Assembly: GCA_011033025.1 (NCBI GenBank)
Contig: WFMF01000343.1
Span: forward strand, 124,001 to 188,000
Direction of reading: 5' to 3'
Source of the DNA: Beroe forskalii
Taxonomy: Eukaryota; Ctenophora; Nuda; Beroida; Beroidae
DNA: 64,000 nt
Shown: positions 34,475 to 46,589 of the stretch, in pieces
Layout: each line of letters starts with the position of its first letter
Numbering within the stretch: the stretch's first letter is position 1
The notes under the pieces: model-generated
What the model was told of the DNA's origin: nothing
The model's input: only the letters and a program-made list of their open reading frames with translations
The model's database searches: none
Translations under genes and position numbers: made by a program

Positions 34475-37400
34475 CTAGAGTAACCTACTTGTGTCAGTCG
34501 AGTGGTCGGACATGGCCACGAACTCCACGTGTTTGTACTTGGCACTGAGTTTGGATTTTATCTGGTCCGTGTGTTGGTGATCCTTAGTCTCCACCATGCA
34601 TCGTACCTGAAAACCAATGTTAGTGTATTCGAAGAAAAACACCTTCGTTGGTAGGTCTATGGGTATACTTTTAACTTTACAACTGCAAGGCTGGGCATTT
34701 TATCGTCAACTCATCATGTCAGTAAATAAGACAGACAATGGTCGACGATCAAATGACCAGCCCCAAGGAACAAGAAATTTAGGTGACCGTAGCGTTCGTC
34801 GATCGATCGAATGGAATTGGTCGATCGATCAACTCTATTTGAACGAACGATGTGTTTAACTGGTCCATAATGACTTGAATCGTGTTTAAATGAGCAATAT
34901 TTATTTGTTTCCATACTAGCTCAAAGATTTCTATTTAAAACACATCAGTCGATCAAATGAAGTTGATCGATCGACCAATTCCATTCGGTCGACCGACGAA
35001 CGTTACGGGCACCTAAGCGCCTGCATACGGGAACAACGGGCACAAAAAATGCTCCGGCAGGCGCAATTCTTGTTATCTGGTTTCTTTTGGCTTTTTGGTG
35101 ATTCCAAGCATCCCGAATATTTTCAGAGATGGTACCCACCCCACCCCATTGTCAGACATTTTGAATTGTAGCCATTTGATTTTGCTTCTTCTATGAGACT
35201 TCTTTTCTTCTTCATCCTCCAGTAAAATTTTCTTCTGCAGGTGATGTGAAATCAATAGACAGCACTTCCTTTTCTATGTACTGTAAATGCAAATGTCAGG
35301 GCGCCATGAGTTGATGACAATTTCAGGTGGTATGCTTTACTGTGCTTGGCGAGTATCCATGAGTATTTTCCAGTCATCTGCTTTACTCCAGTTAGCACTG
35401 TCTTTGTTTTGTATCTTCCTTGGTATCTGCCCTTCCTTCACAAATGAAGGTGTCGTGTCTGGTTTGCTACAGTTCTTGTGGTTCTTGGGTTACTCTTTTT
35501 GATAACTTTGACAATGTTGGACAGGATGGAATGAGGAATCATAACGCCACGAGATCCTGCCCTTTGCGACACGAGCAAAGGACATGTTGTAGCTTTGTAA
35601 GTTTGTAGTGTACATGATTTCCAGTTGCACATGGGACATTGGGTCTGTTCGCCCCAACGCCGCAGGTTGACTGGGTCAGGGAGGGTGTTCTGGCTTCTGC
35701 ACACTATTCAGCCACAATGACAGCATGCTTGGAGAAAAACTCTTTCCACTTCCAATCATTGTCAATGAGGTCGTCCCACTTTGTCCACTGTGATTGTACT
35801 GCCAAAGCATTTATTTTGGCAATCTTTTTCTTCATTTGAAATTTCGGACAACGGTCATCAAAATTCATCCCCCTTTTTTACGCGCGCAGCTATAGCGCGC
35901 GCTGTGATAGTGAATGTGAATTACGAGCCTTTGTCCAACGTTATGTAATCGCGCATTACGCATATGCTTCCGCGAAATAAGGACAAAATTGTACAAATTG
36001 AATTTGGCACGTAAAAATTGCTTGAAACTTGACAGTAGATTCCAATCATTGGGTGGAAATGGGCAAGAGGAATTTTGTATAAACTATCAATCGTAAAATC
36101 GACTTTTTCGAAATTTGATAACCTGCAATTTTCAACAAATTCACAGATTTATAGTTTAAATGACTTTAATGACTACTTTGTAACACTTTCATGCAGCACG
36201 GAACTGATGCGATTTATGCCAGAAAAAAACTGTGGTTACTTTTCCGACAGAACTGCAGCGGGTTCTGTCACGAAACTGCTGCAGCTTATGTCACAAAACT
36301 GCTGCGGTTCTGTCACAAAACAGCTGTGGGTTATGTCAAAGAACTGATGTTTTTGGTGTTGCAAAGATAAAACTGAAGAAGCTCACCCGGACAGCGAAAA
36401 CATCTTCCAGTAACCACGCTCGTTCATGAATGATATCCTTGATACTGAAATTAGATAGGTGTATCATAAACTTCTAGCAGATATTTGTACTATTTGTAGT
36501 TTGGAATCGTTAAAATACTTCCTATTACTCGTTTCCTATCGGCAGATGAAAAACCGTAATTAAGAAAACTCGAAATTACTCCCCGTGGCTTATTACGAAC
36601 CGTATTTCGTAATAATACTGCAACCCTATAGTGTTGAACAAATTTTAATAAGATTTGTTCCGAAAAACAACTCATTTTTAGCAGTTTTGCAACAAAATTC
36701 ATCCAAATATATAGTAGTTGCAGTATTGAAAATAAGAAAACAATTAGTTTGCACTTCGTGCTCATATCACTGATTATTTTACTTCACCCTATTTTTCTTC
36801 GGAAATTAATCCCTTAATTTTGAGAAAGCATTTTTCTTGGTATTCAAAGAAAAGATTCCAATCCACTACCTCATTACTATAATAAATCACGAGCAGACAT
36901 TCTCAGCCAAAGAACACTATATCGCATGATAATCCATGACCAGGGTGTTACATAGGGGCTAAAAAAGCTTTCCCTTGAAATACTCAAGCGACGAATTCAC
37001 AATTTGGAATGTTCCATGCCCGAGCAAGAAGGAAGTAGGTTACCAGATGATATGACCGCTATTGGCCCATCTTCCACACGTGACAACGATACATTACGTA
37101 TAATAGAGGTGGCTAAATCAGCGAGAGTTAAATCTTTTCTTAATTCTCTCTTTTCGTAATCGTCAAACGTTGATCCGCAACATGAAGCGATTTGCAACCA
37201 TAGTTTTGATAATCCTTCTTTTGATTTGTGTGACTTCATCTCGGAGGGTCAAACGAGGAAAGAAAGTTGAAAGAAGAAGGAAATTAGGGCGGTCGAGGAG
37301 TGACGCAGGCGGTTCATTTTGCCGTATGAGTAAGTGAAACACAAGAAAATATCTTAGCGTACCCAAGGTTCCGAATTTATTCATTTCTTTATGTCATGAG

Positions 37401-40400
37401 CTAATCAAACTGCTGTAAGTAAGCCTCTGACTATTTCAGGGGCCGGTAATCCCGTTGAGTATGTCAGCAACTCGCCGAGAACGAATAAAGGACCGTCAAT
37501 AACATGTGGGCAGCCTGACAAGAAACCGGAGTACGTCAACTCCATCAAATTCAGCTCGTTTGCCGGGGAACCGATCAACTTGATCAGAGTCCCGGCGATC
37601 TGCTTCAAATGTTAAGGACATGTTGTGTGTAAACCGTTCTTCTTCACCAATGCCCCATTCTAACCCTGGTGAGCTTTTGACACGCGGCGTATATTACGTA
37701 GCGCTTGGGTGCTTTTTTAAATTCAAGGCGCCTAGCTTAGTGAGAACGGCAGGGAATCGAACGTGGGATTTAGTTAGACTAGATACCAAATTTTGATGAT
37801 TTTTGGCGGGTTCGAAATTTCAAAGTCGAATATTTTCGGTTTAAAGGCCTAAATCAAAACTCTACTAAACAAATCTCCTCATTTTAATCCCTAGAACATA
37901 TTATGTGGAAAGTTTCAGGACGATTCTCCAAAAAATTTAGGAGGAGATATATTTTTAAGATCATTTTCGGCAAATCGCGATAGAAACTTGCGCGCGTACT
38001 GTAATTACAGGCAAATTCCGACATTAAAATCGCATAACTCAGGCTAGAAACAAGATTTTTCATTTTGCCAAGTTTTTCTGGTAGCTATAATGCTCCACTA
38101 TCATTTCTAGCCAAAAACTCCATTTTGGCCATCGACACCCCGAAGACCCCCTTGCCCCCTTAAAAAGTACCCAAGCGACGTGTAATATGCGTACGCAGCA
38201 CCTGAAAAATTCGAACTGAGAAACTGAGGAAAGAACAGTGACTGTTGTTGCTTTGAATTTTATTGCAAACATTTCAGCGGCTAAATTTTGAAACATAGTA
38301 ATCGTGAACATTTATTGCTTCTGCTATGAAAATAATGCTGTCCTTATTTGTTTGAATATCTGTTGGGAATCTATGTAACTCAACTTTAGCAAGCCGCTGG
38401 AGTATAGGCCCAAAACAGGGCAGCGCCGCTTTGGCGCGCGCGTTGCAATTGCATGGGCATAACTTTGTAATTTTTCATCCAATTTTGACAAACAAATAAA
38501 TAGCAAAACACTATGAAAAACTCATCGAGACGAATCGAATGCAACCAAAAGCTAAGCTCTATCTCCTCCCGTTGAAATTTTGATTTTTTGACCCCATTTT
38601 GCTCCGAGGCGTCACATGGGCAAAGTTGGACCTTTGAATTCAAGACCATCGTCAAAATTTGGTACATGTCCAGGCCATCCTGCTATCCTGCCAACTCCTA
38701 TCCCAATTTCGTGTTTTCCAACGAACGAAAAATGTTAATCCATATCAAAATTGTCTTTTGAGATGATTATTTTCACGACGTTCACTAATAACTACCGTGG
38801 ACGGATACGATGATTCGGAAGAATTACAAGAATTTGGGCTGGTAAAAGATTCTTCTTTTGCCCGTGAAACTGAGCACTGAGTATTTGATTCGGTAATTGT
38901 GAAAAGCAATCTTTGAAATTCAAAATTTTCAGCTTTTTTCCTGTGACTCAATTGTTAATTCAGGTAGTAGGTGACTACTCAAGAGAAATAAAATATATGT
39001 ACCTGTGCCTATCAGGTTCATTTTGGGAAAAACTTCCTGAGGGTGCGGTCAAAGGGATGTATTCGGTTAAGAACTGTAGCGATAAAGGGTGAGGGTCTCA
39101 ACCAATATGGTGTTGATCCGATCAGGCAAGTGTAAGTTATAATTCATGAATCCCCCAAACGTACTTTTCACTAGGATCTAAAAGTACGTACTGGAACGGT
39201 TCATTTGAAGGTACGTACCGTACGTACTTCTCATCTAAGTCTGAGGGACTGAAGAAGCTACAAAGAGACACAGACGAATATTGAACGTTCACAACAGAAT
39301 TACTGAAATACCAACACCACCACCACCACCCCCAACATAGGAATAGGAGATAACGTAGTCCAAAGTCTTAGCTAAAAGGTGTATGAGTAGATGACTAACA
39401 TAAAATAATGATAAGTTTTAATCAATCAATTAAATAGCATCCCTACCTGGCTCCAAGTTCTGCTAGAAGCTGTGTCAATCCGTTGACACCCCCGGGAGCA
39501 TCCTTCACCACTACCGTGAAGGAGAGGAGTCGGAAGTCAGCTGCCAGCCCTCGCTCCAGACACCGACCAAGGATCGTTGTGTCGATGTTACCACCGCACA
39601 GAACCGTCACGACTCTGCCGGACAAATACATAAATCAATTGTAGTGTAGGACTCAGCATTGAGTAATGAGTTTCAATTGAAAACTGATATACTTCAAAAT
39701 CAAATGTTCTTTCTGAGTAGACTTTAGAGGAAACGGGTTCTGAAAGATTCTCCTTGATTTAACTGATTTACTCTGACAATTTTGAAGTAGGTTTGTATCA
39801 GACAAATAAATCGCTCGCTGTAATTCCTACTGAATTATGTATATCAGTATATCGTATGCAACTCTTGATGTAATAAAGTAATAACAAGGAAATTAAAAAG
39901 GAAATTAACAAATCCTCACTTCTTCCCCTCTAGCTCGGGTAGCTGACCGTCCAGAAGGGCAGCTAGCCCCACGACCCCACTTCCCTCCACCACTGCCTTC
40001 TCTATCTCTACCAGCCGCAGAATGGACAGCGCTATAGCCTTCTCACTGAAACAGGGGGGGTCTTAGTCACGGGGCTTAGAGGGGGGGGCAGCCCCACCAC
40101 CCCACTTCCCTCCACCACTGCCTTCTCTATCTCTACCAGCCGCAGAATGGACAGCGCTATAGCCTTCTCACTGAAACAGGGGGGTTTTAGTCACGGGGCT
40201 AAGAGTGGCCAGGGTCGCTGAATGAGGGGTTTCAATATTCATGGGGTCTTAGAGTGGCCAGCGCTCGGAAGGCAGGGAATGCAGGGAAATGTTTGTGATG
40301 CTGCTAAAGCTGATGTGTACCTACTTGCCAGTAAAAGCAACAGTTGCAACATGCCAAAATGGGGGAGGGGGGTGCCTGGCACAAGGGGCTTCGAAAAGAT

Positions 40401-43400
40401 GGGGAAGTTTTCATTTGAAAAAGATAATTTCGGCGAACTTGGGGCGCTGGGGTTTGAGGTTTGGTGATTTATTATATTTTAATTGAGTTAAGTGTTAGGG
40501 ATGCATAGCCTACAACCAACTTGGTTATTAATCAGGCAGTGTCCGACACAAGTGCCGTGAAACTTGACAATGATAACTGGAAGTTTTCAATTGATACCAG
40601 ATGATATCAGGCAACAGCTGCCACATGTCGAGAATCTAATTGAGTAGGTAATTGGTGTTGGGTCACAACTCACGAAATTATCTCCAACATCAGAACAGTT
40701 GGCTCGTGGAAAAGAAGCCATTTCAAAGAATGCAAGGAGCAAGGAAGTAATTATTTAATTTACTTTTCAAGAGGTCACGTATTGTAAGTAAATTTCGGGT
40801 CTTGGTACCGTAAGCCCATCTGGCAATTTTAGAATGTATAAAAGTATGAAGGGTACAATTACATCTATCGCTATTCGCTAATACCTAAACCATACCAGAT
40901 AATCGAATTACGCTACATATTTCTTTCTCGGAGTGTATTCATTCGAATACCTTGATGTTAAAACATAATTCACCCTTTCAAACGTGCCCATTTGGCATTA
41001 TCAGGATTTTAATGATACTTTCAATAAACAGCACAACATTTGACACATCTAGAACCCAAAACCTAATGGCCAATACCTCCCTGGCCAGTAGTAGCTGTAC
41101 CTACCTTATCAGACCTTATTATTTGAGTCAGTAATTCTAACTGATTAACTCAAAAAGAGTTTAATTCACTACATTTTCTAAGTACATACCCGACAGCGAC
41201 TGTCTTGTCGACGAGGGGCTGGGCGGTGGCGAAGGCGTTATAACCCACCGTAGGGACCGCCAGACCGTCCGCTAGTGACACGTGGGAGGGCGTGTACACC
41301 GGCTTACCTGCCTTGAGTGCTTCACTGAAGCTCTTACACCGCTTAGCTTCTACCCCCTGCGGGAATATGGGGGTCAGATAGGTGCAATCTCATCTAAAAC
41401 TGCATTGTAGACGCAGAATTGCTACCAAAACTTCAGCTGTAAATTTTAGGAAACTAATTCATTTTTCGAACTTTCTTAAATTTACTGCTCGAATTACTAC
41501 CAAAATTTATAAATTATTTAATTGTAAATCAAATTAGAATTTTTTGTGCAACATCCAACTGACCATCACATCCCCTTTCGTCTTCGGGGATGGATGGCAA
41601 CTCTCAATCACAGAGAATTCCACCGGGAAAATTAGAAAAAGTAATTCATTTTCCGAACTTTCTCGAATTCACCGCTGTGAGGGCACATTGCCAACTCCAC
41701 AATACAGTTTGTGTAGAACAACGATTGTTATGTACAATTACCGACAGAATATCCGTGTATTATAAAGCTATTTATCTGCTTGCCAAGCCGGTATGTAACG
41801 AGCATGCAGCATTGCAGCAATAGATTTGTGAAGAACACCGACAAACTATGCACAATGCACATTGTACTATTGTACAATTTATACAAAATACGTACCTATA
41901 CACAATTTACACACAACTATGTACAAACAGTTTACTTTCAACATTTAGGTAGATACTACAGTTCATTATGATCTTTATCCTTCATATTCAACGCTTCAAA
42001 TGAGTGGGTATGTATAAAGCATTGATTCAAGTGCATTTTCTCATTTTGAAACAATGCCAAACTTGACAAGGACATCAACACCTTGTACACAACCAAGGAA
42101 GAATTGACAATTGTATCAGGCGAGGGAAAAATATGCGAGCAAATGCATGAATACATTACTGTTACAAACCTTAATTAATTAGTATATTTAGGTACTTTAT
42201 TAGTAACTACCAGATTTAACATCTATTATTCATTCACAACATGCAACAAACTGGCAGTAGGTATGAAGGTATAGCATTATGCTACTCACTATAATCTGAA
42301 TGTTTGGTTTGAGGTTCTTGGCAGCTACTGCTATCCCTGCAATCAAGCCAGCACCCCCTACAGGCACTATGATAGCGTCACAGTCCTCCAACTGTCCGCA
42401 GATCTCTAGACCTATTGTGCCTTGTCCCGCGATGATGTCAGGGTGGTCATACCTGGGATAGGGTGGTGTCACACAGGGTGGTCATACCTGGTATAGGGTG
42501 GTGTCACACAGGTGTCACACAGGTGATACATGGCGTCAAGCAGCCAGCAGGTGACAAAGGTGTCACCACGTGGCACAATTGAGCGATGAAAATGATACAA
42601 TATTCATGTGCACATGTACTGGTGGTATTGAATTTATTTGATGTGATATTCATATGGAATTATGATGTGATATTCATATCTAACTGTAGCTTGAAAAAAC
42701 CAACCCATTGATATAGATCTGCCCATTCGTCTTCTTCAACTCGTAAGCATGATCCTTTGCCTCTGAGTGTGTGGATAACAATGTTTGAAATCATGCCTAT
42801 TGGTCTATTGTCTACTGTTTACTATTGCCATAAGGACTCAGTAATTTGAGTTAGTATTCCGTTATTGGCATGGTTAGAATCAGTATATACATACCTCTGC
42901 TATAGTAGCCCCGTGCATGATGACAGTAGCCCCCATGTGCTGACACTGGGATATCTTCATGATAGGGGCAACGTGAGGCATCACCACGGTTACCTGAGGA
43001 GAAAACGTGCAAATACCCCAATCCAGATCCGATCTCGAGTATTATGTGCTAATTTTATCAATCCCGTAGATAAGTTTTGAGTGAGGAGAGGGTGCTCAAA
43101 TCTACGACTTTGACATTACGTAAATTATCAGATCACATTTCTGAACAATTTACATTTGCAAACTAAAAACTGGCGATAATACTAGACCACTTCTTCCCTA
43201 AAATTTCATTAGAAAAAGTGAAGACCGTGGCTCATGTTAGAGCGTGAAACTCACGCTGATCCCCAACAGAGCACCGTGGTACGCTAGAGCGAGGGCGTGG
43301 TTCCCTGCTGAGGCAGCTATCACTCCGGTTTTCTTGTGTTCCTCGGAGAGTTTGAGCAGGGCGTTCCGAGCCCCTCGTTCTTTGAAACTGCCCGTTCTGA

Positions 43401-43914
43401 GCTCGTACTCCTTCTTGAAGTACAGGTCACATCCCAGGATGTTGCTCAGAGCACTCGATCTCTGGACGAGGGGTTTGACTTTTATCACAGAAAATACACT
43501 AAAGGATTAATATAAGGATATAAAAAATATAATTCTTTATTGCGATTCATATCGATGCATACTTATTCAATACTGTTGCAAACGATCGCGATCAGTTTAT
43601 GAACATTGTCTTTGAAACAGAGCAGTAAACCTATAGCCAATCTTCTTACTTACAACCAAAGGAGTTTTCACAATTCCTGACTTGATCCTGAAAGCTGCTG
43701 CCGTTACATCTCTGAAGGTTATCCTTTGAGGGGTGGCTGAGTCCTCAGCAACTGGGGTTGCTGGGGTTACTGGGGTTGCTAGGGTTACTGGAACTCCACT
43801 GCTCTCCAGCTCAGGGGGGTCTGAGCGGCGTTTGACTCCGTTGCTGGCAGCGTGTTTCCCTGACTCAGACCGGGCTTTCCGCTTAGCTCCGGTGGGAACG
43901 CTGGTGTCACCCAT
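34475..43914 (-). CDS. PLP-dependent threonine dehydratase / serine racemase-like enzyme with C-terminal ACT-like domain
   Basis: Ten exons: 43914-43654, 43461-43255, 42993-42895, 42760-42705, 42452-42290, 41356-41190, 40045-39920, 39614-39447, 36444-36387, 34606-34475. Total 1,437 bases, 478 aa, all phases close. Residues 1-60 are a Ser/Thr/Pro/Lys-rich, probably disordered leader. The fold-type II core follows: GSFKERGA with the Schiff-base lysine, [16 protein letters not shown] and the phosphate-binding VGGAGLIAG. The C-terminal part (TVLCGGNID, then [20 protein letters not shown] and HERAW) looks like the regulatory ACT-like domain of threonine dehydratases, which animal serine racemase lacks. 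Expected reaction: deamination of L-threonine or L-serine to a 2-oxo acid and ammonia. The last two introns are about 3 and 1.8 kb and hold mobile elements and a nested gene. The stop follows exon 10 directly (SRLL*); a further exon is possible but not needed. Confidence 0.88.
34779..35016. mobile_element. MITE-like element with about 57-bp terminal inverted repeats
   Basis: The left end TTAGGTGACCGTAGCGTTCG leads into TCGATCGATCGAATGGAATT; the right arm is its inverse with few mismatches and ends GGGCACCTAA. About 120 bp of AT-rich spacer sits between. It lies in the last intron of the dehydratase gene. Confidence 0.8.
35120..35860 (-). pseudogene. Relic of a non-LTR retrotransposon C-terminal (RLE endonuclease) region
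   Basis: Broken minus-strand frames carry phrases typical of the C-terminal part of one retrotransposon polymerase family: [19 protein letters not shown] and, after several stops and shifts, [18 protein letters not shown] and WRPDICI. The CxxC and RPD..I signatures fit the restriction-like endonuclease domain. No intact reverse transcriptase is left. It lies in a dehydratase intron. Confidence 0.65.
36230..36345. repeat. Four-unit short tandem repeat beside dehydratase exon 9
   Basis: Units of about 25-27 bp, with the core TCTGTCACRAAACTGCTGC alternating with TTATGTCACAAAACTGCTG. It ends about 40 bp from the exon 9 donor. Confidence 0.7.
37182..37615 (+). CDS. Small secreted Cys-containing peptide, nested in a dehydratase intron
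   Basis: Two exons, 37182-37329 (ending ATGA|GTAAGTG) and 37440-37615 (after CTATTTCAG), join in phase to give 107 aa. Residues 1-21 form a clear signal peptide ([20 protein letters not shown]). Next is a strongly basic stretch with dibasic RRVKR, a possible convertase site. The rest carries four cysteines outside the signal peptide: FCRM, ITCGQP and the terminal ICFKC. A TATAATA sequence lies about 80 bases upstream of the ATG. It runs opposite to the host gene. I do not recognise the family; a toxin, antimicrobial or signalling peptide are all possible. The model rests on signal peptide plus consistent splice sites, not on homology. Confidence 0.6.
38462..38690 (-). repeat. Dispersed repeat, copy 2 (first copy at 1423-1636)
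   Basis: The reverse complement resembles 1423-1636 in the order of blocks. It lies in an intron of the dehydratase gene. No protein is encoded. Confidence 0.65.
39966..40210 (-). repeat. 125-bp tandem duplication covering the acceptor half of dehydratase exon 7
   Basis: Bases 39966-40090 and 40091-40210 are near identical. Each contains the CTGTTTCAG acceptor and the first about 80 bases of exon 7. The left copy continues into the complete exon; the right copy is an upstream partial exon with an intact acceptor but no matching donor. Confidence 0.85.
42441..42510 (-). repeat. 35-bp tandem duplication spanning the acceptor of dehydratase exon 5
   Basis: Two copies of a unit with CCAG|GTATGACCACCCTG, the real junction and a copy 35 bp further into the intron. 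The spacing is not a multiple of three, so use of the outer copy would shift the frame. Confidence 0.8.
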
Positions 43915-46589
43915 AACCCTAGAATCCTAGATGGGAAGAATGTGTGGAGTCAATCGGAATATAAAAGTGAAATAGTAAGATCGGGTAAGAAATCATTTTA
44001 TTGTTAAGACAGGATGGAAATATGGAATGGATATCATAAACCTTATCATCAAAGAAATCATGGAATTTAGGTTGATATAGTAATGTGCATTACAATTTTG
44101 TGTGCATCCTTGATTACAATTTTTGATGGTATTCTGGTTTCTTTCGACTATACCCCCAACCCTGACCGCAAATATCATCTTACTGAGAGGTTGGCATCTT
44201 ATTTGTCTAGATCACCTCAATTTCATGCAATAGGATTGTTCATTTAAACAAGCCAACAAGGAGCTCAATCTTCCAAATTGGAGAATAACATAATATGAGC
44301 AGGTAAACAAAGAGCATATGGCATAAATAAGAATATCGCATTGCATAACTTCTATTTAAACAATTTGCCAAAACACCACCACATTAACATCATCAAACGA
44401 TGTGCATAAAACGTTCGATAACAATCAATGGTTTACCGGGCAACTCGGCAACAGAGAGATATGTGTATAATAATTTAGCATAATGTGTATAATAATGTAG
44501 CATATGTCCTGGTAAGAACAATTCACTCAAAAATCCATTCAAGTGATTCCGAAAATGGAGGCAGGCATGAGAATTTGGCAGACACCAGGTGACAGAGGAC
44601 TGTATCAGAGCAAAAATTGGACTCTGGTCTGGTCACTGAACAGTGAACACTGAACATGGCATTGAGACTTCAAAGGCCTTTCTGGAAGTCTTTGAAAAGC
44701 TGTAAATGTATTTCCCTTGAGAAATGAGCTTCTGGATACAGATGTTGAGTACGAAAATGTTGTCGCTTGTTTGAGCTTCTTTGCAAAAACCTAACCAGTA
44801 ACTGATTCATCGGATCTGGGCAGTAGGCATTTCGAAAGCGGATCATCCTATTTAGCAATATTGGGTAATATTGTAGAAAACAACTGCCCAAGATTGCTTC
44901 CAACTGCTATTGATTGTAGTTAAATCTGCTTATCTGGATTGTATTTATCCCCCTTCTTGTGCAAGGATGTGATTAGAGCAATGTTCCATAGATAGAAACC
45001 CTATCAAGACACTCATTGAAGACTTTATGATGCAATCACAAAAAAGGACTAGCGTTTTTCAGAAAATCGTTCATGATTCCATCTTCATCCACTGCTTTGC
45101 CCATTTTAAGGTTTTTTTTTAATAAAACGATTGATGTCACTTCTGGATATAATCTTCTCGTTTAACACCTTTGTCAGTGAGATAATTGATGTTATTGTGA
45201 CATATTGTATGCTTTCTTCTCAGCAAGTGGCAGTTGCTATGCAGCAACTGCCGCTATTTCAGAGGCTGTGAGAAAACAAACAGTGCACTGCCGCTCAAAA
45301 ACACAATTATTTGAGCCCCAGTTGTCTCTGTCACTATTGCCCCAACTTTCCTGTGTCCCATTTGTCTTATTAAATGTCCCATTTGTTCCAAATTTCCCAA
45401 TCCCATTTTTCCCTGTCCAAATTCACTTTTAGAGTCCCATTTTTCTCTGTCTGACTTGTCCCAATTGTACCATATGTCCCAATTGTCCCAGACCGCATTC
45501 GCTTTTCATTCGTCCCATATCTCCGATCAGCGCTGACTGGTGCCTGTCAGGTGCCTTATCAGTGATTTGGGAAAGTACTCATTTGCATTAACCCTCCCAT
45601 AAACTCAAGAAAACAGTAAAAGCCTAAATGAAAAACGAATAATTCTAATTTTATTTGATCATTATACATACAACTTGCACTTGCAGACACAAAAACGCGC
45701 ACACAAAATGACATACTATCATGATGTTGACGACATGCCGAGTGACCTGAATAATTCAAAAAGGAGATCAGCAAAATTATCAGTCACCAGAACCATCGCT
45801 CACCTAATGGGAAAAATTTAAAACATACAATGGAGTTCGCAAATCGCATGCACATGTTGAAAAATCGTATTTTTGTGCAAATTCAAGTTCATAACTCAGC
45901 ACAGTGTATAAAATATACATTTGAAACATATACACAACATCAATTGATTATATTATGATAGTCATTATCAGGGCTTATCAGCTGAACAAACTTTATTGAT
46001 GTAGTAATGCTTCGTTGGGTTTGTGCTAATCAATTCCTTCATCCTTCTGACCAACCACTTCCGACCAACTCAGTTGTCTTCACTCTGTCCATCTCATCAC
46101 TCTGAGGTGCGAGAACCTTTTTCTGCGATACGATTTGCTCGCATTTAAGTTCAATCTTTTCTGCAGCAGACTTGCAGATACTGACGATATCTTCAATAGA
46201 ATTTACCATTTTCTCTTGAGTTTCTTCAATGCAGGTTCGTTAAGATCTGATAGCGACGAGACTTCCGCTTCCCTTAGAACTTTAGAAAACATACCTTTCA
46301 TCTTTTCCTTTAATGAGTTTGTTTGTTCACAGAGAAATTTATTGTACAACACAGACAACGTTACTGTGCTTATCAGGTCTTGTCATATCTTTCGAAATGC
46401 ACAAAAAACGGTACAAAAGTTAAATGGTATACAGCGAACTGATAGATAAATTGTTTCATCAGATGAGGTAAATCAGAAAAGCAAAAAAATAGATTCCAAC
46501 AGTCGACTAACCAGGTTAGTAATTTCTAAAATGTTCTTTATAAGTTAAGTTTTTTCTACCGCTCATAATTTCTCATTCCCTGTTTCCGA
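43915..46589. other. Spacer between dehydratase start and receptor 3' end
   Basis: No gene is supported. The region 45300-45540 is a pyrimidine-rich degenerate repeat built on GTCCCATTTGTCCC-like units. The dehydratase promoter should lie in the left part. Confidence 0.5.
46338..46343 (-). terminator. Candidate polyadenylation signal for the SRCR/LDLa receptor
   Basis: AATAAA on the minus strand about 247 bases past the receptor stop codon. Confidence 0.35.

Noticed and set aside
43462-43480. Exon-junction echo at dehydratase intron 1 (VKPLV before exon 2 against VKTPLV at the end of exon 1)
   Set aside because: Similar only at protein level with indels. The intron end is a pyrimidine tract, so chance resemblance is likely.
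46135-46449. 104-codon plus-strand frame near the receptor 3' end
   Set aside because: No signal peptide, domain or splice context. It lies in the 3' flank that holds the receptor's candidate polyadenylation signal.
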